Positions 1-11,108 of a DNA stretch of 64,000 bases are shown piece after piece. Source of the stretch: Pleurodeles waltl (Eukaryota; Chordata; Amphibia; Caudata; Salamandridae); NCBI RefSeq assembly GCF_031143425.1, contig NC_090447.1, forward strand, positions 138,155,106 to 138,219,105. Direction: 5' to 3'. The notes beneath the pieces were generated by a model. The model ran no database searches, was not told where the DNA came from, and saw only the letters and a program-made list of their open reading frames with translations. The position numbers and the translations under genes were made by a program. Numbering within the stretch: the first letter of the stretch is position 1; each line of letters starts with the position of its first letter.

Positions 1-1536
1 GACTCTGTTTTTGCTGTTTTGTTTGCTCTGGACACTACCACTGTTGACCAGTGCTAAAGTGTAAGTGTTCCCTGTATAAATTATATGTGTACATTGGCTT
101 ATCCATGATTGGCATATTTGATTTACTATTACGTCCTTAGTAAAGTACACTAGAAGTGCTCAGGGCCTGTAAATCAAATGCTACTGGTGAGCCTGCAGCA
201 CTGGTTGTTCCACCAACATTAGTGGCCCTGTAAACATGGCTCAGACCTGCCACTGCAGTGTCTGTGAGTGCAGTTTAAAACTGCCAATTCGACTTGGCAA
301 GCATACCCACTTGCCAGGCCTAAACCTTCCCTTTTTATATGTGTAAGGCACCCCTAAGGTAGGCCCTTAGGTAGCCCATTGGCAGGGTGCAGTGTATGTG
401 TGACATGTACTTATGTGTTTTACATGCCCTGACAGTGAAATACAGCGAGATTTGGTTTTTCACTGTTGCAAGGCCTATCCCTCTCATAGGTTAACACGTG
501 GGCTGCCTTTATATATTATTAAAGCGCAGATTCCCTTTGGGAGCAGATAGACATTTGGAGTTTAGAGTCTCTGAACTCACAATTTAAAAATACATCTTTA
601 AGTGAAGTTGGTTTTTAGATTGTGTGTTTGAAAATGCCACTTTTAAAAAGTAGTCATTTTCTTGCTTTAACCATTCTGTGACTCTGCTTGTTTGTGGATT
701 CCCTGTCTTAGTCAGTTTGACAGTTGGGCTGTTTGCACCTCTCCTCTAAACAGTGAAACAAAGGGAGCTGGGTTGTAGCCTCAATATCCTGATGGGCCAT
801 CTGGGCTGAGGGGAGGGAAAGATTGGTCGCTTACACCTGAAAGGGCTGTTCCTGCCCTCACACAATGCAGTCTCCAATCCTTGGTGTGCGTCTGGGGCCT
901 GGCCTAGGAAGGCAGGGTCTTGAAAACAAAGGAGACTTCTCTTTGAAGTAGGCCTACTTCAGAGGCAGAAAGGGATATAAGAAGGGCACCCAAAACTCCT
1001 GAAAATTAGATTACTTCTGGAACCAAGAGGCACCTCTGCCAAGGAGAAGAGCTGGAGAAGCTGGAAGAGGAGTACTGCCCCTTTGCCTGTGACTGTGCTT
1101 TGCTGGGTTGGCCTGCAGGCCGCAGGCCTTGCAGCGAAAACAATGCTCCACCTGCATTGCTGTTGGGAGATCCATGCAACGCAGCTGGAGAAACGACATG
1201 CAACACCCGCAGAGGCTGTTGTTAATGATGCAAGCCCCACGCAGTGTGGTTCCTGGACACTGTGTAACCAAATTTCAACGCAACATCGCTGGACATGGAA
1301 AATCAACGCAAAGCCTGCCAGGACCCGAGGTGCCCGTCCGGATCGACATATCACTCTCTTGCACGACGACCTGACAGAAGGAGGAAATATGCATGTTCTA
1401 ACTTGTGAGTGAGAAATCAATGCATCTCTGGCCTTTTTCGAAGCACACACGCCCGTGTTGCTTTATTTTGATGCTACCCAGGTACTTTTGTGCACTAATA
1501 ATGTTCTCACTGTTTTCTAAGGCTTTAAGACTCTTA
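1..1536 (+). mobile_element. Solo-type LTR copy 1, left part (interrupted by Harbinger A)
   Basis: This is a decayed member of the same LTR family as the intact LTRs at 48890-51148 and 54787-57025. Shared blocks include the ACCACTG..GTGCTAAAGTG stretch near 40-60, the TTATCCATGATTG block near 100 and a GGGATATAAG TATA-like site near 972. The window starts roughly 50 bases inside the LTR. It stops at 1536 in the sequence CTCTTA, where Harbinger element A begins, and resumes at about 9131 through to 9456. Minus- and plus-strand open frames at 959-1450 are incidental. I see no internal retroelement region, so it behaves like a solo LTR, although the true left end lies outside the window. Confidence 0.8.
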
Positions 1537-1859
1537 GGCCTTCATTATGACATTGGTGGTAAATCCCGCTTACCACCACGGTGACGGCCACCAACATACC
1601 GCCGAGGTGTCGAACATCCGTTCGCTGTATAATGACACACACACACCAGTCCGACAGAATACTGCCACATACACAAATCGGCCAGTCTAAAGGTCAGTGT
1701 TAAACTGTCGGTACCAACACCCATACCGTTACGCCAACAAAATAACGTCCACTACATCATGAACCACGAATCACCGCGGTGTGCATTCAATGACGCTAAA
1801 CCATTGGCGGTGCACACCTGCGTGCTCAGAATGGACACCCAAATACTAAATCCCCCAAC

Positions 1860-2105
1860 ATCGGCCAATAAAAAATAAAAAACACCTGACACTCATACAC
1901 ACACCACACCCACCCACCCACAGCACTATAAAACACCCACCCACAAACCTTTACAAATACAAATGATTGCCACCAGAGTGACATCAAGACCACTGCGAAC
2001 TAAACACACATACCACATACACCAATACAACCCTCAGGCACCACACTACGCACACCCAGCCACAGTACCTAACACCCACACACTTACACACACTACACAA
2101 TACCC
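1860..2105. repeat. CA-rich 5' leader of Harbinger A
   Basis: A stretch dominated by CACAC, CACCCA and ACACAC runs between the subterminal GGCGG-type region and gene 1. The same kind of CA-rich leader occurs at the equivalent place in elements C (about 20600-20905) and D (about 32890-33318), so it belongs to the element rather than being a chance microsatellite. It could be an untranslated leader of gene 1. Confidence 0.6.
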
Positions 2106-3348
2106 ATGTCCCCACAAATGCACCCCCGTTTCACAGATGAGGAGTTGCGGGTCATGGTGGAGGAAATAGTCAGGGTAGAGCCATAGCTGTTTGGAGTACA
2201 AGTACAGCAAATATCCATTACCAGGAAGATGGAGCTATGGCAGAGAATCGTGGACAGGGTGAATGCCATAGGACAGCATCCATTAACAAGGGACGACATC
2301 AGCAGGAGGTGGAATGACCTACGGGGAAGGTATGTTCCATAACTGCAAGGCACCAGCTCACCATTCAGAGGACCCCCATCACTAAAGCATGCACAGCATA
2401 GGGGAACTAACAATCTCACAATATATCAACATACACAAACCAAGGTGGCAAGGCAACAGAAACGATAGAGGGGAAGCTAGGGATGTACAATATGTCAGAG
2501 GCATGAAGCATTATACATCACATACATCCCCGCAGGTGCCCCAGCCAATATCAGCAGAGAGGAGGTGCCACGACAAACCAGTCCCCAACAGAACATGCCC
2601 TCAGTGATGACACTAACTCTGGACTTTAGGATCTGGATCAACATCCTGGCTCATCAGGGACCACTGGACAGTCGGTCACCCCAGCCCACACACAGTCCAC
2701 CACAGAGCCTCCCACATCAGTATCCAAGACCACACCACCCACCCAGCATCCCCACACCTCTGTTCCCAGGGCACGTCAATCAGCAGTGTGCCCAACTGTA
2801 CAGGGACCCCAGTCCACACCTCACCACCAAGACAATCAGGGACCTGGGCTCAGTGGCAGTGGCACACCATTCAGAGAACAGGGGAGCACACTGAGATGAC
2901 CGTTATGCGCCAGGGGGAGGACAGGCCCAGAGAACCGACTCTCCAGGAGGCACTCACCAAGATCCTGGGGGCCTACCAACAATCCCAGGACACGATGAGA
3001 GAGATCCTTGACAACATGCAGGAGAACAAGCGGCTGCAGGAGGACCACCATCAGGAGATCAGGGAGGACTTGCAGGCCCTCAACACCACCATGATCTCCA
3101 TAGCGGGGTTGCTGGCAGACATGGCCAACATCATGAGGGAATCGATGGCACTACCCCTACCACTAGCCAGTCTCTTGACCAGCCCACCACCTCCGCTTCA
3201 GCTAGTGGGCAGGAGGCCCCACCACAGGACCCACAGGCCACCAGCAAACCTCCCCCTGCAGAAGGTGAACCACCCTGTTAATGTTCCCTGTGACCCAGAA
3301 AGAAAGCCAGAGACACTTGCCAAGACCAAGATCACCACTAGAAAATGA
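2106..3348 (+). pseudogene. Harbinger gene 1: NAIF1-type Myb/SANT-like DNA-binding protein, copy A
   Basis: The N-terminal block carries a Myb/SANT-like trihelical domain (HPRFTDEELRVMVEEIV, then RKMELWQRIVDRVNAIG and RRWNDLR), the type found in Harbinger-associated Myb-like proteins and in the domesticated vertebrate protein NAIF1. Such proteins bind element ends and help bring the transposase to DNA. Exon 2 (from about 2536, after CCCCGCAG) encodes an acidic/proline linker and a C-terminal helix-rich block with REPTLQEALTKILGAYQQSQ, matching the same block in copies C and D, ending at TGA 3346-3348. Lesions seen: TAG replaces Gln in the first helix (VEP*LFG), one G is lost near 2327, and relative to copy C about 260 bases, including the first splice donor, are deleted near 2380. 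AATAAA follows at 3535. Clearly non-functional, family assignment confident. Confidence 0.8.
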
Positions 3349-3534
3349 GACTCTCCTGATTGTTTCCATTGTGTCCCACCCTGTTTCCTTGTCCACTTTG
3401 AACTGCCTTTGCTCCCCTTCCTATGAGCCCTTGGACATTGGACCTGAGCTACAAGCAGACTGGAACAATACACGGGACTTTCCTCTACCATCAACCCATT
3501 CCATTGCATTTTTCCCTCAATTTTATAGCATTAC

Positions 3535-3540
3535 AATAAA
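3535..3540 (+). promoter_or_regulatory. Poly(A) signal of gene 1, element A
   Basis: AATAAACACACTT follows the gene 1 stop codon by about 190 bases. Element C has AATAAACACCCTT at the equivalent position (22626), so it is a conserved end-of-gene signal. Confidence 0.65.
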
Positions 3541-3832
3541 CACACTTGAACACAACTTGACTGATAGTATTTTATGTATTGAGGATGTGCATATGGGGGA
3601 ACAGTCACATCTGGTGCAAATGATCTTAACATTGTGATAGCATACAATTAATGACCTGTAACTGTCTATAGTAATCACATCAGGACACTGTTATATCACC
3701 AACATCTGTAAAATGACATGCCATAGGTGACAGTAAGTTGAGATGCAAAGGAAGTAAATGCCATCATGCTACAGTCACACAGATTAAATTAATAATCTGA
3801 GCACTTATCAGTTCCACTGTCTCACCTGTGTG

Positions 3833-4949
3833 TCATTTGAAGTATTGAAGTATAAATGATGTTCTGTTGTCCAAATCCTTATCCTCTGCCTCCTCACCCT
3901 CACTGTCCTCGGGGTCCACTGCTGCCACAGGGGCATCTCCAGTCTCCTCCTCCTGCAGAAAAGGCACATGTCGTCTGAGGGCCAGGTTGTGCAACATGCA
4001 GCATACCACTACTATCTGCCAGACCTTCCCGGGTAAGTAGCACAGGGATCCACCTGTCAGATGGAGGAACCTGAACCTGGCCTTCAGGAGCCGAAGGTCC
4101 TCTCGATTATTCTTCTGGTCTGCCGATGTGCCTCATTTTGACGGTTCTCAGCCCCTGTCCTGGTATTCCTCACAGGGGTCAGGAGCCACGATAGGTTTGG
4201 GTAGCCAGAGTCACCTGCAAGTATTGAGGAACAAACATTAGCCTAACACAATGCTGTGGGAATAACACCTGAAGTAATACACTGACATACAGTGGGTGGT
4301 GACTCTGGCTCACCTATTAGCCACACCATGTGCCTCTGTAGTTGGGCCATCACATTTGGGATGCTGCTATTCCTCAGAACAAAGGTGTCATGCACGGACC
4401 TAGGAAACTTGGCAGTGATGCTGGAGATGTACTGGTTCACCAGTCACACCATTTGCACATTCATGAAGTGGAAACTCTTATGATTCCTGAACACCTGTTC
4501 ATTCTGATGGGGGGAACAAACACAATATGTGGACAGTCATTTGCCCCTTTAATATTGGGGATATGCCCCATTGCATAGAATCCTGCCTACACAGTGACCA
4601 AATCTTCCATCTGTGGGAAAACAATGTAGCTGCACATGTGTTTCACCAAGGCACACAAAACCCTTGCCAGCACGATTGAGAACATTGGCTGTGACATTCC
4701 TGCAGCCAAGCCCACTGTCACTTGGAAAAAAACAGTTGCCAGGAAATGGAGTACTGATAGAACTTGCACAAGATGGGGGATCCGAGTGGGATGACGAATA
4801 GCTGATATCAGGTCAGGCTCCAATAGGGCACAGAGCTCTGTGATTGTGGCCCTGTCCAGCCTATAGGTGAGTATAATGTGCCTGTCCTCCAGTGTAGCCA
4901 AGTCAACAAGGGGCCTTTCCATGGGTTGTTGTCTCCTCCTCCTATTCAT
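3833..4949 (-). pseudogene. Harbinger DDE transposase (HARBI1-like), copy A
   Basis: Minus-strand DDE_Tnp_4-family nuclease. Visible segments in order: RPLVDLATLEDRHIILTYRL at the N-terminus, VQVLSVLHFLATVFFQV and AGMSQPMFSIVLARV in the helical region, GANDCPHI around the first catalytic Asp, then after an intron [15 protein letters not shown] with the second Asp, and RIIERTFG with the catalytic Glu. The acidic C-terminus ends ILQYFK with TGA at 3833-3835. The start is taken at the ATG at 4949 before a basic run, but an upstream start cannot be excluded. Lesions: an in-frame TAG after EDLVTV near 4587, one C missing in the VPP run near 4515, and one base missing after the catalytic Glu near 4105. 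The intron lies just before GDS, exactly as in copies B, C and E. Confidence 0.8.
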
Positions 4950-5189
4950 CCGCAGCAGTAGGTATCCAAGGGACACAAGAGTGAATAGGCTGCCACAATT
5001 TGAACAATAGAACAACAACCTCAGTGTACATACAGCATCAATGTGATGGCACAGTGGGAACCGCAATGTATGTGCAATTCTAGGCAATGGCGCAGTTATG
5101 GTTAATCTGATCATTGTCCACCACCATGAAATGGTGACTGCCTGTCCTGTATCTTGGGACAGGTGGGAGTGAGGTAACTCCGCCGACAT

Positions 5190-5416
5190 TGGACGTCATG
5201 GCGGAAGGCGGTCTTGCACCACGGTGCAATTCCTAATTGGCTAATATGGGGCTCTATGGAATACAGTGACCAATGTGGATCAGCGCCAGTGGTGACGGTG
5301 TACACCGCTGCAGATGTGACTGCCATCTTCTCTATAAATCGTCACCTGTTTCCTGACTTTCCACAGGACAACACCTACACTGAGTGTGTTGCTGTGTCCT
5401 GTGTCTGAAACCTACC
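5190..5416. promoter_or_regulatory. Divergent intergenic promoter region, element A
   Basis: This stretch separates the minus-strand transposase from plus-strand gene 3. It carries ATTGG/CCAAT motifs in both orientations (near 5231 and 5269), a GTGACGGT..CACCGC..GTGAC block near 5292-5320 that recurs in element C at 24369-24405, and a TATAAAT at 5333-5339 about 80 bases before the gene 3 ATG. Conservation of this block between otherwise decayed copies suggests a bidirectional promoter, which is inference. Confidence 0.5.
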
Positions 5417-7956
5417 ATGGCCAGTGTGAACGGAGAAAGGGCCCCTGCCTTCACTTCAGAGGAGTTGGGGCGACAGGTGGATGGGGTCCTACCCCAGTAT
5501 GGACTGCTGTATGGGCCTCCAGACCACCAGGTGCGTATACCTTGGGCACGATGCATGTGGGAAGGATGCATGGAGATGTGTGTGCAAGCATCGTGTCATC
5601 GGGGGGTGTCTTGTGGTAGTGTGCATGGTGGGCGCTGGGCGATGTGTGTGCCAATGGCGATGAAACGGGACAGGCTGGATTGTATGTGTAATGCTATCCT
5701 CCTGTTCGTATCGTCTCTGCAGGTCAGCGCCCATCAAAAGAAGGGAGTGTGACGTGCCATCGCCAAGGACGTGCGGACCCTGGGGGTCTACAGCAGACGG
5801 AGCACCCACTGTCAGAAAAGGTGGAAGGACCTGAGACGCTGGGTGAGGAGGCCCAGTTGGGGATGGCCTCCCAACTAGGAAGGGGTGTCCGTCAGAACCT
5901 GACCCCCCTGATGGCACGCATACTGGCGGAGGCTTAACCAGAGCTGGATGGGCGCTTGAGAGCATCACAGTAGCCACAAAGGGGTGAGTACAGTGGAAAT
6001 TACGACAATGATCGGTAGGTGGCCTGGGATCCGGGTTGTGTGTGTGAGTTAGTGGGTGCCCCTTAATTCCAGGACAGACATTGCAGCGTGATCCAGCTCA
6101 AGGGTAATGGTTGTATGGCAAATCCTAACCTAGCTAGGTTGCATTCCATGTCAGACAGGGCTTAGTGGGTCCAGGAGGGATGCAGTTGGCGGTGGTTGGC
6201 CCTCATCTTGCTGTGGCATCTAGCCAATTGAATGGCAGTGCAATGCATAGTGCTCAATCCTGATCCCTGTGTGTGACGGTACTGTGTATGCCAAATGTGA
6301 TGTTGGTGATATAATTGACTCAGTGCTCCCTTTCTCTCTCTCCCTCCCCCCTTTCTCTTTCTGTCATTCTGTTCATGTGTGCATTAGCATCATCTGGCGG
6401 AGGAGCAGGGGCACCGGCTATAGAGGGAGCTGCATGCCACAGGACCCAGGGTGCAGAGTCCACCGATGCCGAGGGAACCAGTGGGACGGAGGGTGAGGGG
6501 AGGGCCATGGCGGAGAAAGGAAGCAACAACACTGACTCAGATAATTCCTCCGATGGAAGCTCCCTGGTGGTGGCAGGCACCTCTGTAAACACCCCAGCTG
6601 CAGGTACAGCTGCCACCCCATACCAGAACCGCCCTCCCAGTAGCCCCTCAACGAGTCGCCCATGCCCGCTCACCCATCAGGGTAGGCATCCCCTTCGATC
6701 CAGGCACCTAAGGCCCTGCCCCAGTGAGCCCTGCTTCCATGAGTGAGGAGGCTATTGACCTCCTGAGGCCTGTCAACCATTGTGATTGCCATCAAAGGGC
6801 TGGCATCCCAGATGCAGCAATGCAATGAATTCCTGGAGGGCATCCATGATGGATTGGTGGCCCACCAGAGATCGATTCAGGCTCTGGCCACCTCTCTGAT
6901 GGTAGCCATTGTCCCTGTTCCTACTATCCCCCCTCCAACTACCACTTACCAGTTCCAGTATCCTCAACCCCAACCCATCCCAAGCACACATACAGGCAAG
7001 CCTGCACACAAAACATCACACAAGAGTGGCACAGACAAACACAGGCAGCACACTTCAGCCCACAGGCATTCACGGAAACACCGGACAGTTGCACACACAA
7101 CCACATCCACTGCCTCCACTGTCTCCCCCTCCTCCTCCTCCTCCACCTCCCTCACAGTCACGTCCATACTCACATCTGCATGCACTGATTCAACATCCAC
7201 CACCATCATCACCACACCAAGTAGCACACACACCTCACTAGCAGACACCTCCATAACATCCATCCATGCATTCCCTGTGTCGTCTCCCACCCTGTCTGTC
7301 TCCCCTCCTAAAGGACACAAACGCAGGAACTCAGACACCCAAGAGCCATCCACCTCACATCAGCACACTGCCCACGCACCAGCACCCAAGTCCAGCAGAC
7401 GTACTCCTCCAGCAACCACTCCTTCAACCTCCACTTCCATCCCTCATCCCACCCCACTGTCCATAAGAAGCTTTTCCTTACCTAACTCGACCTCTTCCCT
7501 CCCCACCCTCCCCCATCCTGCCCATAAGAGCAGGGTCTCAATGACCCAGCCCAGCACCTCAGCCAAACAGTCCACGGAGACAGTGGAGGCACCTCCTAGT
7601 CGGGGGCAAGACTCTTGAAGGATCCCACTCCACCAGCCAGGAAGGGGAAAGAACCCTCACCTCCTGCCAGAATAGGGAAAAAGCCCTCACCTCCTGCCAT
7701 GAAAGTGAAGAAGCCCTCACCTCCTGCCATGAAAGGGAAGAAGCCTTCACCTCCTGCCATGAAAGGGAAGAAGCCCTCCCCTCCAGCTAAGATACACCAG
7801 CCCTCGCCTCCAACAGAGGCTGCTCAGGAGGTCCCTTCCCCTGCTGAGACCCAGCAGCCCTCACCTCCTGCAGAGGCTGGCAGGGTACCATCATCACCAC
7901 CACCAGTAGGCATGGGGTGTCGTTCCCTCCTGAGACACAGCAGCTCTCAACTCTAG
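5417..7956 (+). pseudogene. Harbinger gene 3: second Myb/SANT-like protein (TSNARE1/MYPOP-type), copy A
   Basis: Exon 1 (5417-5530, 114 bases, phase 0) encodes ERAPAFTSEELGRQVDGVLP and QYGLLYGPPDHQ and ends at a consensus donor. Exon 2 (from 5723 after CTCTGCAG) encodes SAHQKK, RAIAKDVRTLGVYSRRSTHC and KRWKDLRRW, a Myb/SANT-like domain of the kind found in TSNARE1 and MYPOP-like proteins and different from gene 1. Exon 3 (from about 6397) encodes an acidic linker, then FLEGIHDGLVAHQRSIQALA and a long Ser/Thr/Pro tail to 7618 that runs into a Lys-Pro-Ser repeat. Lesions: TGA replaces Trp in exon 2 (QKKGV*RAI), roughly ten bases are deleted after RRW, TAA follows LAEA, and the exon 3 acceptor is CTG instead of CAG. 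Function inferred as DNA binding or transposase partner. Confidence 0.75.
7619..7798 (+). repeat. 30-bp minisatellite in gene 3 tail, element A
   Basis: Six head-to-tail 30-base units with the core AAGCCCTCACCTCCTGCC, read as KKPSPPAMKG. The same CCTCACCTCCTGC core continues more loosely to about 7880. It sits at the end of the gene 3 coding tail, where element C carries different repeats of 33 and 30 bases. Confidence 0.85.
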
Positions 7957-8124
7957 CAGAGGCTGCCCAGGAGGCACATTCACCAGTTCAGACACTGCAG
8001 CCCTCACCACCAGGCAGAGGCTGGCAGGGTACCAACACCACCATCACCACCAATGGAACTCTCACCTCCCGCTGAGAGAGTGCAGCCCTCACCTCCCGCA
8101 CCGGGCATGTAGGCCACCCTCCAG

Positions 8125-8330
8125 GGACTGCTGTGCAAGGAGCCCCCTCCAGAACCAGTGGGCAAGTCCCCCACCTGAGATACTGTGACCTTGCACTCCC
8201 CAGCAAAGGATAATGGGCATGGATCCCCCTCCAGAACCAGTGGTCAAGTCCTCCACCTGAGAGACTATGACCTTGCACTACCCAGCAAAGGATAATGGGC
8301 ATGGAGACCTCGAGAACCAGTGGGCCAGTC
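8125..8330 (+). repeat. About 85-bp tandem repeat in 3' region, element A
   Basis: Units start at CCCCTCCAGAACCAGTGG near 8144 and 8229, with a third partial copy ending near 8320, and each contains TTGCACT..CCCAGCAAAGG. The CCTCCAGAACCAGTGG core is also the core of the 74-bp array in element C at 27683-27957, so the array is ancestral but its period differs between copies. Confidence 0.75.
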
Positions 8331-8630
8331 CCGACTTCGGCTGAGGTGCCCCCCCTTCCCCCTGAGGTACCTGCCCACTTCAAAAATGATGCCCCTGCAC
8401 AGTTCTGTGCGGATGTTGTCAGGAAACAAGTTGGGCCTTGGACTGTGCCCTGTGGCCATGTGGGACAATAGTACTTTGGAATGGACAATTGTACATATCT
8501 CTTTGTTATCCAATTGGTTCATTTGGTGGCTGTTCCCATTCAATACATTCTCGGTACTGCCTTGTTGTTGTCCTTGCATTGTTATGACGTGTGTTGTGTG
8601 TCATTGTTTTTTTCTTCAGCTGGATGTGTG

Positions 8631-8690
8631 TATGATGTGTGTGTGTGGTGTGTTGTGTGTGTGTGTGTGTTTGTGTGTGTCACTCTCCTT
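8631..8690. repeat. (TG)n microsatellite
   Basis: A nearly pure TG/GTGTGTGTTT run in the 3' non-coding part of element A. Elements B (14320-14920) and C (near 28480-28530) have TG-rich sequence in the equivalent place. Confidence 0.85.
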
Positions 8691-9130
8691 TTCCTCCCTC
8701 CCTCCCTTGTGTGCTAGGCGGCTGTAGTCACCGCCATTGTCTTCGTCGGCATTGGTGTTCCAGGTGGAGCATGGCATAGAAGAGCATTGGGAAGACTTGT
8801 AGTTCCGGCTCCATGGCAGCGTTGTTCTTCTCTGTGTTTCTGATGATGTCTTTTGTCTTCTATGCAGTGTTTCTGCAGGCTTTTGATGGCATTGGTACTG
8901 CCCCGGAAATCGTGGTGGATTGCATTGTCATGATATGGGGGCGGTACCTTGTCTTCAGCCTGGCTGTTGATGGCTACTGCCGTGGTTCGTGTTGTTAACG
9001 CCCTGGTGGATTGTGTGGTACATTGGCAGTCTATGGGAGTTCTCACCACCATGGTCTTAATTTGGTGGTAATTACCACCAGCCTGTTGGCGGTATTTCCA
9101 CCACTTTATCATTCACCGCCAATGTCATAA

Positions 9131-9456
9131 TTATCACTCTATTCTTTTTTAAATTCAGATCTTGATTTGTGTATGTTGGATTTTTGTTGTTCTGGACTTG
9201 TTTTGTTTCGATAAATATTATCTATTTTTCCAAATCTGTGTTGTGTCATTTTTTTGTGTTTTCACTGAGTTACTGTATGTGTTGGTTCAAATACTTTACA
9301 CCTTGCTTCTGAAGTTAATTCTACCTGCTCTTGCCATGCTACCAGTGGGTGAGCAGGGGTTAACTGAGGGTGATTCTCCTTTACCCTGACTAGAGAGAGC
9401 GTCCTTGCTTGAACAGGGGGTAACCTGCCTGCCAACCAAAGACCCCATTTCTAACA
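9131..9456 (+). mobile_element. LTR copy 1, right part
   Basis: Continues the LTR interrupted at 1536. The segment carries the family 3' end: ATAAATATTATCTATTTTTC, a CTGCTCTTGCCATGCTACC block, and the terminal CCCCATTTCTAACA ending at 9456, which matches the ends of the intact LTRs at 51148 and 57025. Immediately after the LTR comes ACTATGATCTGG, which is transposase sequence of Harbinger B. The LTR therefore inserted into B, and ACTAT would be the predicted 5-bp target duplication, to be found just left of the window. Confidence 0.8.
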
Positions 9457-10390
9457 ACTATGATCTGGCATACCTTTTGAGGGATGTAGAGGAGGGCACC
9501 TCCAGATACGCTGAGGCACCTGAATCTGGCCTTCAGGAGCCCAAATGTTCATCTATGTCACACCTTGTTGTACCGTGGGCCTCATTGAATCTGTGTTCCC
9601 ATCTGTTTTAGGGTACCTCACTGGTACCAGCAGCTAGAGAAAATTAGGATAGCCAGAGTCACCTGTGTGCACAAAGGTAGGACCTGTCACAATAAATGTA
9701 GAGGCACAGTGCTGAATGGGATGACAGTTGACACTACAGTGACACACATCCTATTGCAAACATACCAATGTGCCAAGCTCTCCATCTCTGTTGTTGTGCC
9801 ATCCCATGTGGGACATGGCTGTTCCTCCAAATGAAGGAGTCATGCACAGATCCTGGATACTTGGCAGTCACTTGGGAGATGTACCGGTCTGTAAACCACA
9901 CCACCTGTACATTGATGGAGTAGTAACTTTTCCTGTTCCTATGGACTTGTTCATTGGCCCTGGGAGGGACCAAAGCAATGTGGGTGCCATCTATGGCCCC
10001 TATCACTTTAAGGATGTGTCCAATATGATAGAAGTCAGCCTTAACAGTAGGCAAATGAACACGTTGTGGGAATCTAATGTAGCTGTCCATGCGTTTCAGT
10101 AAAGAAGACAGTACATCTGTCAACACAAGACTGAACATGGGCTGTGACATCCCTGCTGCCAAACCAACTTTAATCTGGAAAGAGCCAGAGGGAAGGAAGT
10201 GTAGCACAGACAAGACCTGTACTGTGGGAGGGATGGCTTAGGGATTTTGTGTAGCATGCAATAGATCTTGCTCCAACTGGGTAAATAGTTCCATTATAGT
10301 GTGACGATTCAGATGATAAGTCTGGACGATGTGTCGCTCCTCCAGGGTTGAAAGGTCTACTAGGAGGCGGTACATGGGTGCATGTCTCAT
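9457..10390 (-). pseudogene. Harbinger DDE transposase, copy B (3' end cut by LTR)
   Basis: The start is placed at ATG 10390 before RLLVDLSTLEERHIVQTYHL. One in-frame TAG follows ATQNP near 10238. The stretch 9734-10213 is otherwise open and contains GLAAGMSQPMFSLVL, VIGAIDGTHIALVPP with the first catalytic Asp, and YPGSVHDSFIWRNS. The intron donor GTATGT follows WHIG and the acceptor precedes GDSGYP (about 9660), the same intron site as in A, C and E. Downstream of GDSGYP the frame is scrambled, and the remainder is lost at the LTR insertion point 9456/9457. Family assignment is secure; enzyme activity is excluded by the lesions. Confidence 0.8.
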
Positions 10391-10879
10391 TCTCCCAAAT
10401 ACTGAGTATCTAGGATAGAGAGGAGAAAATGTAAAACTTGATGACCTATCAACACATGCTAGCAAACAAGATCCTTGTTTCACACAACAAACACTGTAGT
10501 CAGGACCCAACATTTGCCACATACCATTATGGCCATGTAGAGGGCCCATGTCAACCAACCTAGCTACTTGTTAGAGGCCCTAAATAACAGCATGTCACAC
10601 ACATCACATGTCTAATATGCCTAATATGGTTACACCACCTATGAGGTCCTAAGCCGCGGGACATGCACTGGAATTGACATCTGCCCATCATACACCACTG
10701 TGGCATGATTATCACATTTATAGGCCCAGCCATGATGGCAAAACATAGGCCTACAAAGCATTCAGTACATATGTCTAGCATGACACACTTATTTTTCCTT
10801 TACAAACCATTAAATTTGCCTAAAATGGAAGCCCCCTGTCCTGCGTGCACTGGAAAAATGGAAGAGACCTAAATCGGCT

Positions 10880-11108
10880 GGCGTATGTCATCATGATGGT
10901 AGGCGGTCGCAACAGCTGTGCAACTCCTCATTGGATCACATTGCTGCCTATCGGGACTGGAGCTAATGATGATCACCGCCAGAGGTGACGGTCATGTACG
11001 TGGTGGCCGCAACCACCCTTTTCGCCGTCTAGCTCACTTGACTCCTGACACTCGTGCAAGCAAGACCTCCAATATGTGAGCTACTGTGTACTGTCTCTGG
11101 GAGCCATC
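10880..11108. promoter_or_regulatory. Divergent intergenic promoter region, element B
   Basis: Equivalent to the A and C regions: CTCATTGGATCACATTG near 10926 (CCAAT-box type, reverse), then a GTGACGGTCATG block near 10986 and CCGCAACCACC near 11006 upstream of the gene 3 ATG at 11109. It is less conserved than A against C. Promoter role is inferred. Confidence 0.4.

Larger units (their letters stand above)
1537..9130 (+). mobile_element. PIF/Harbinger element A (three-gene type, decayed)
   Basis: The left terminus reads GGCCTTCATTATGACATTGG and the right terminus, read on the minus strand, ends TTATGACATTGGCGG, giving a terminal inverted repeat. Both ends continue into short GGCGG/CCGCC-type motifs, as expected for transposase or Myb-protein binding sites. 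TTA lies immediately outside on both sides (1534-1536 and 9131-9133) and may be the 3-bp target duplication, but the right terminus is about 8 bases shorter than the left, so the exact right edge is uncertain by several bases. Inside are gene 1 (+), transposase (-) and gene 3 (+), all broken. It sits inside LTR copy 1. Confidence 0.85.

Noticed and set aside
959..1450. 163-codon minus-strand frame in LTR copy 1
   Set aside because: It falls in non-coding LTR sequence and is not conserved in LTR copy 2 or the young LTRs.
1530..9140. ACTCT on both sides of element A as a 5-bp duplication
   Set aside because: Harbinger elements make 3-bp duplications; ACTCT is likely shared LTR sequence. TTA is the better candidate but is also unproven.
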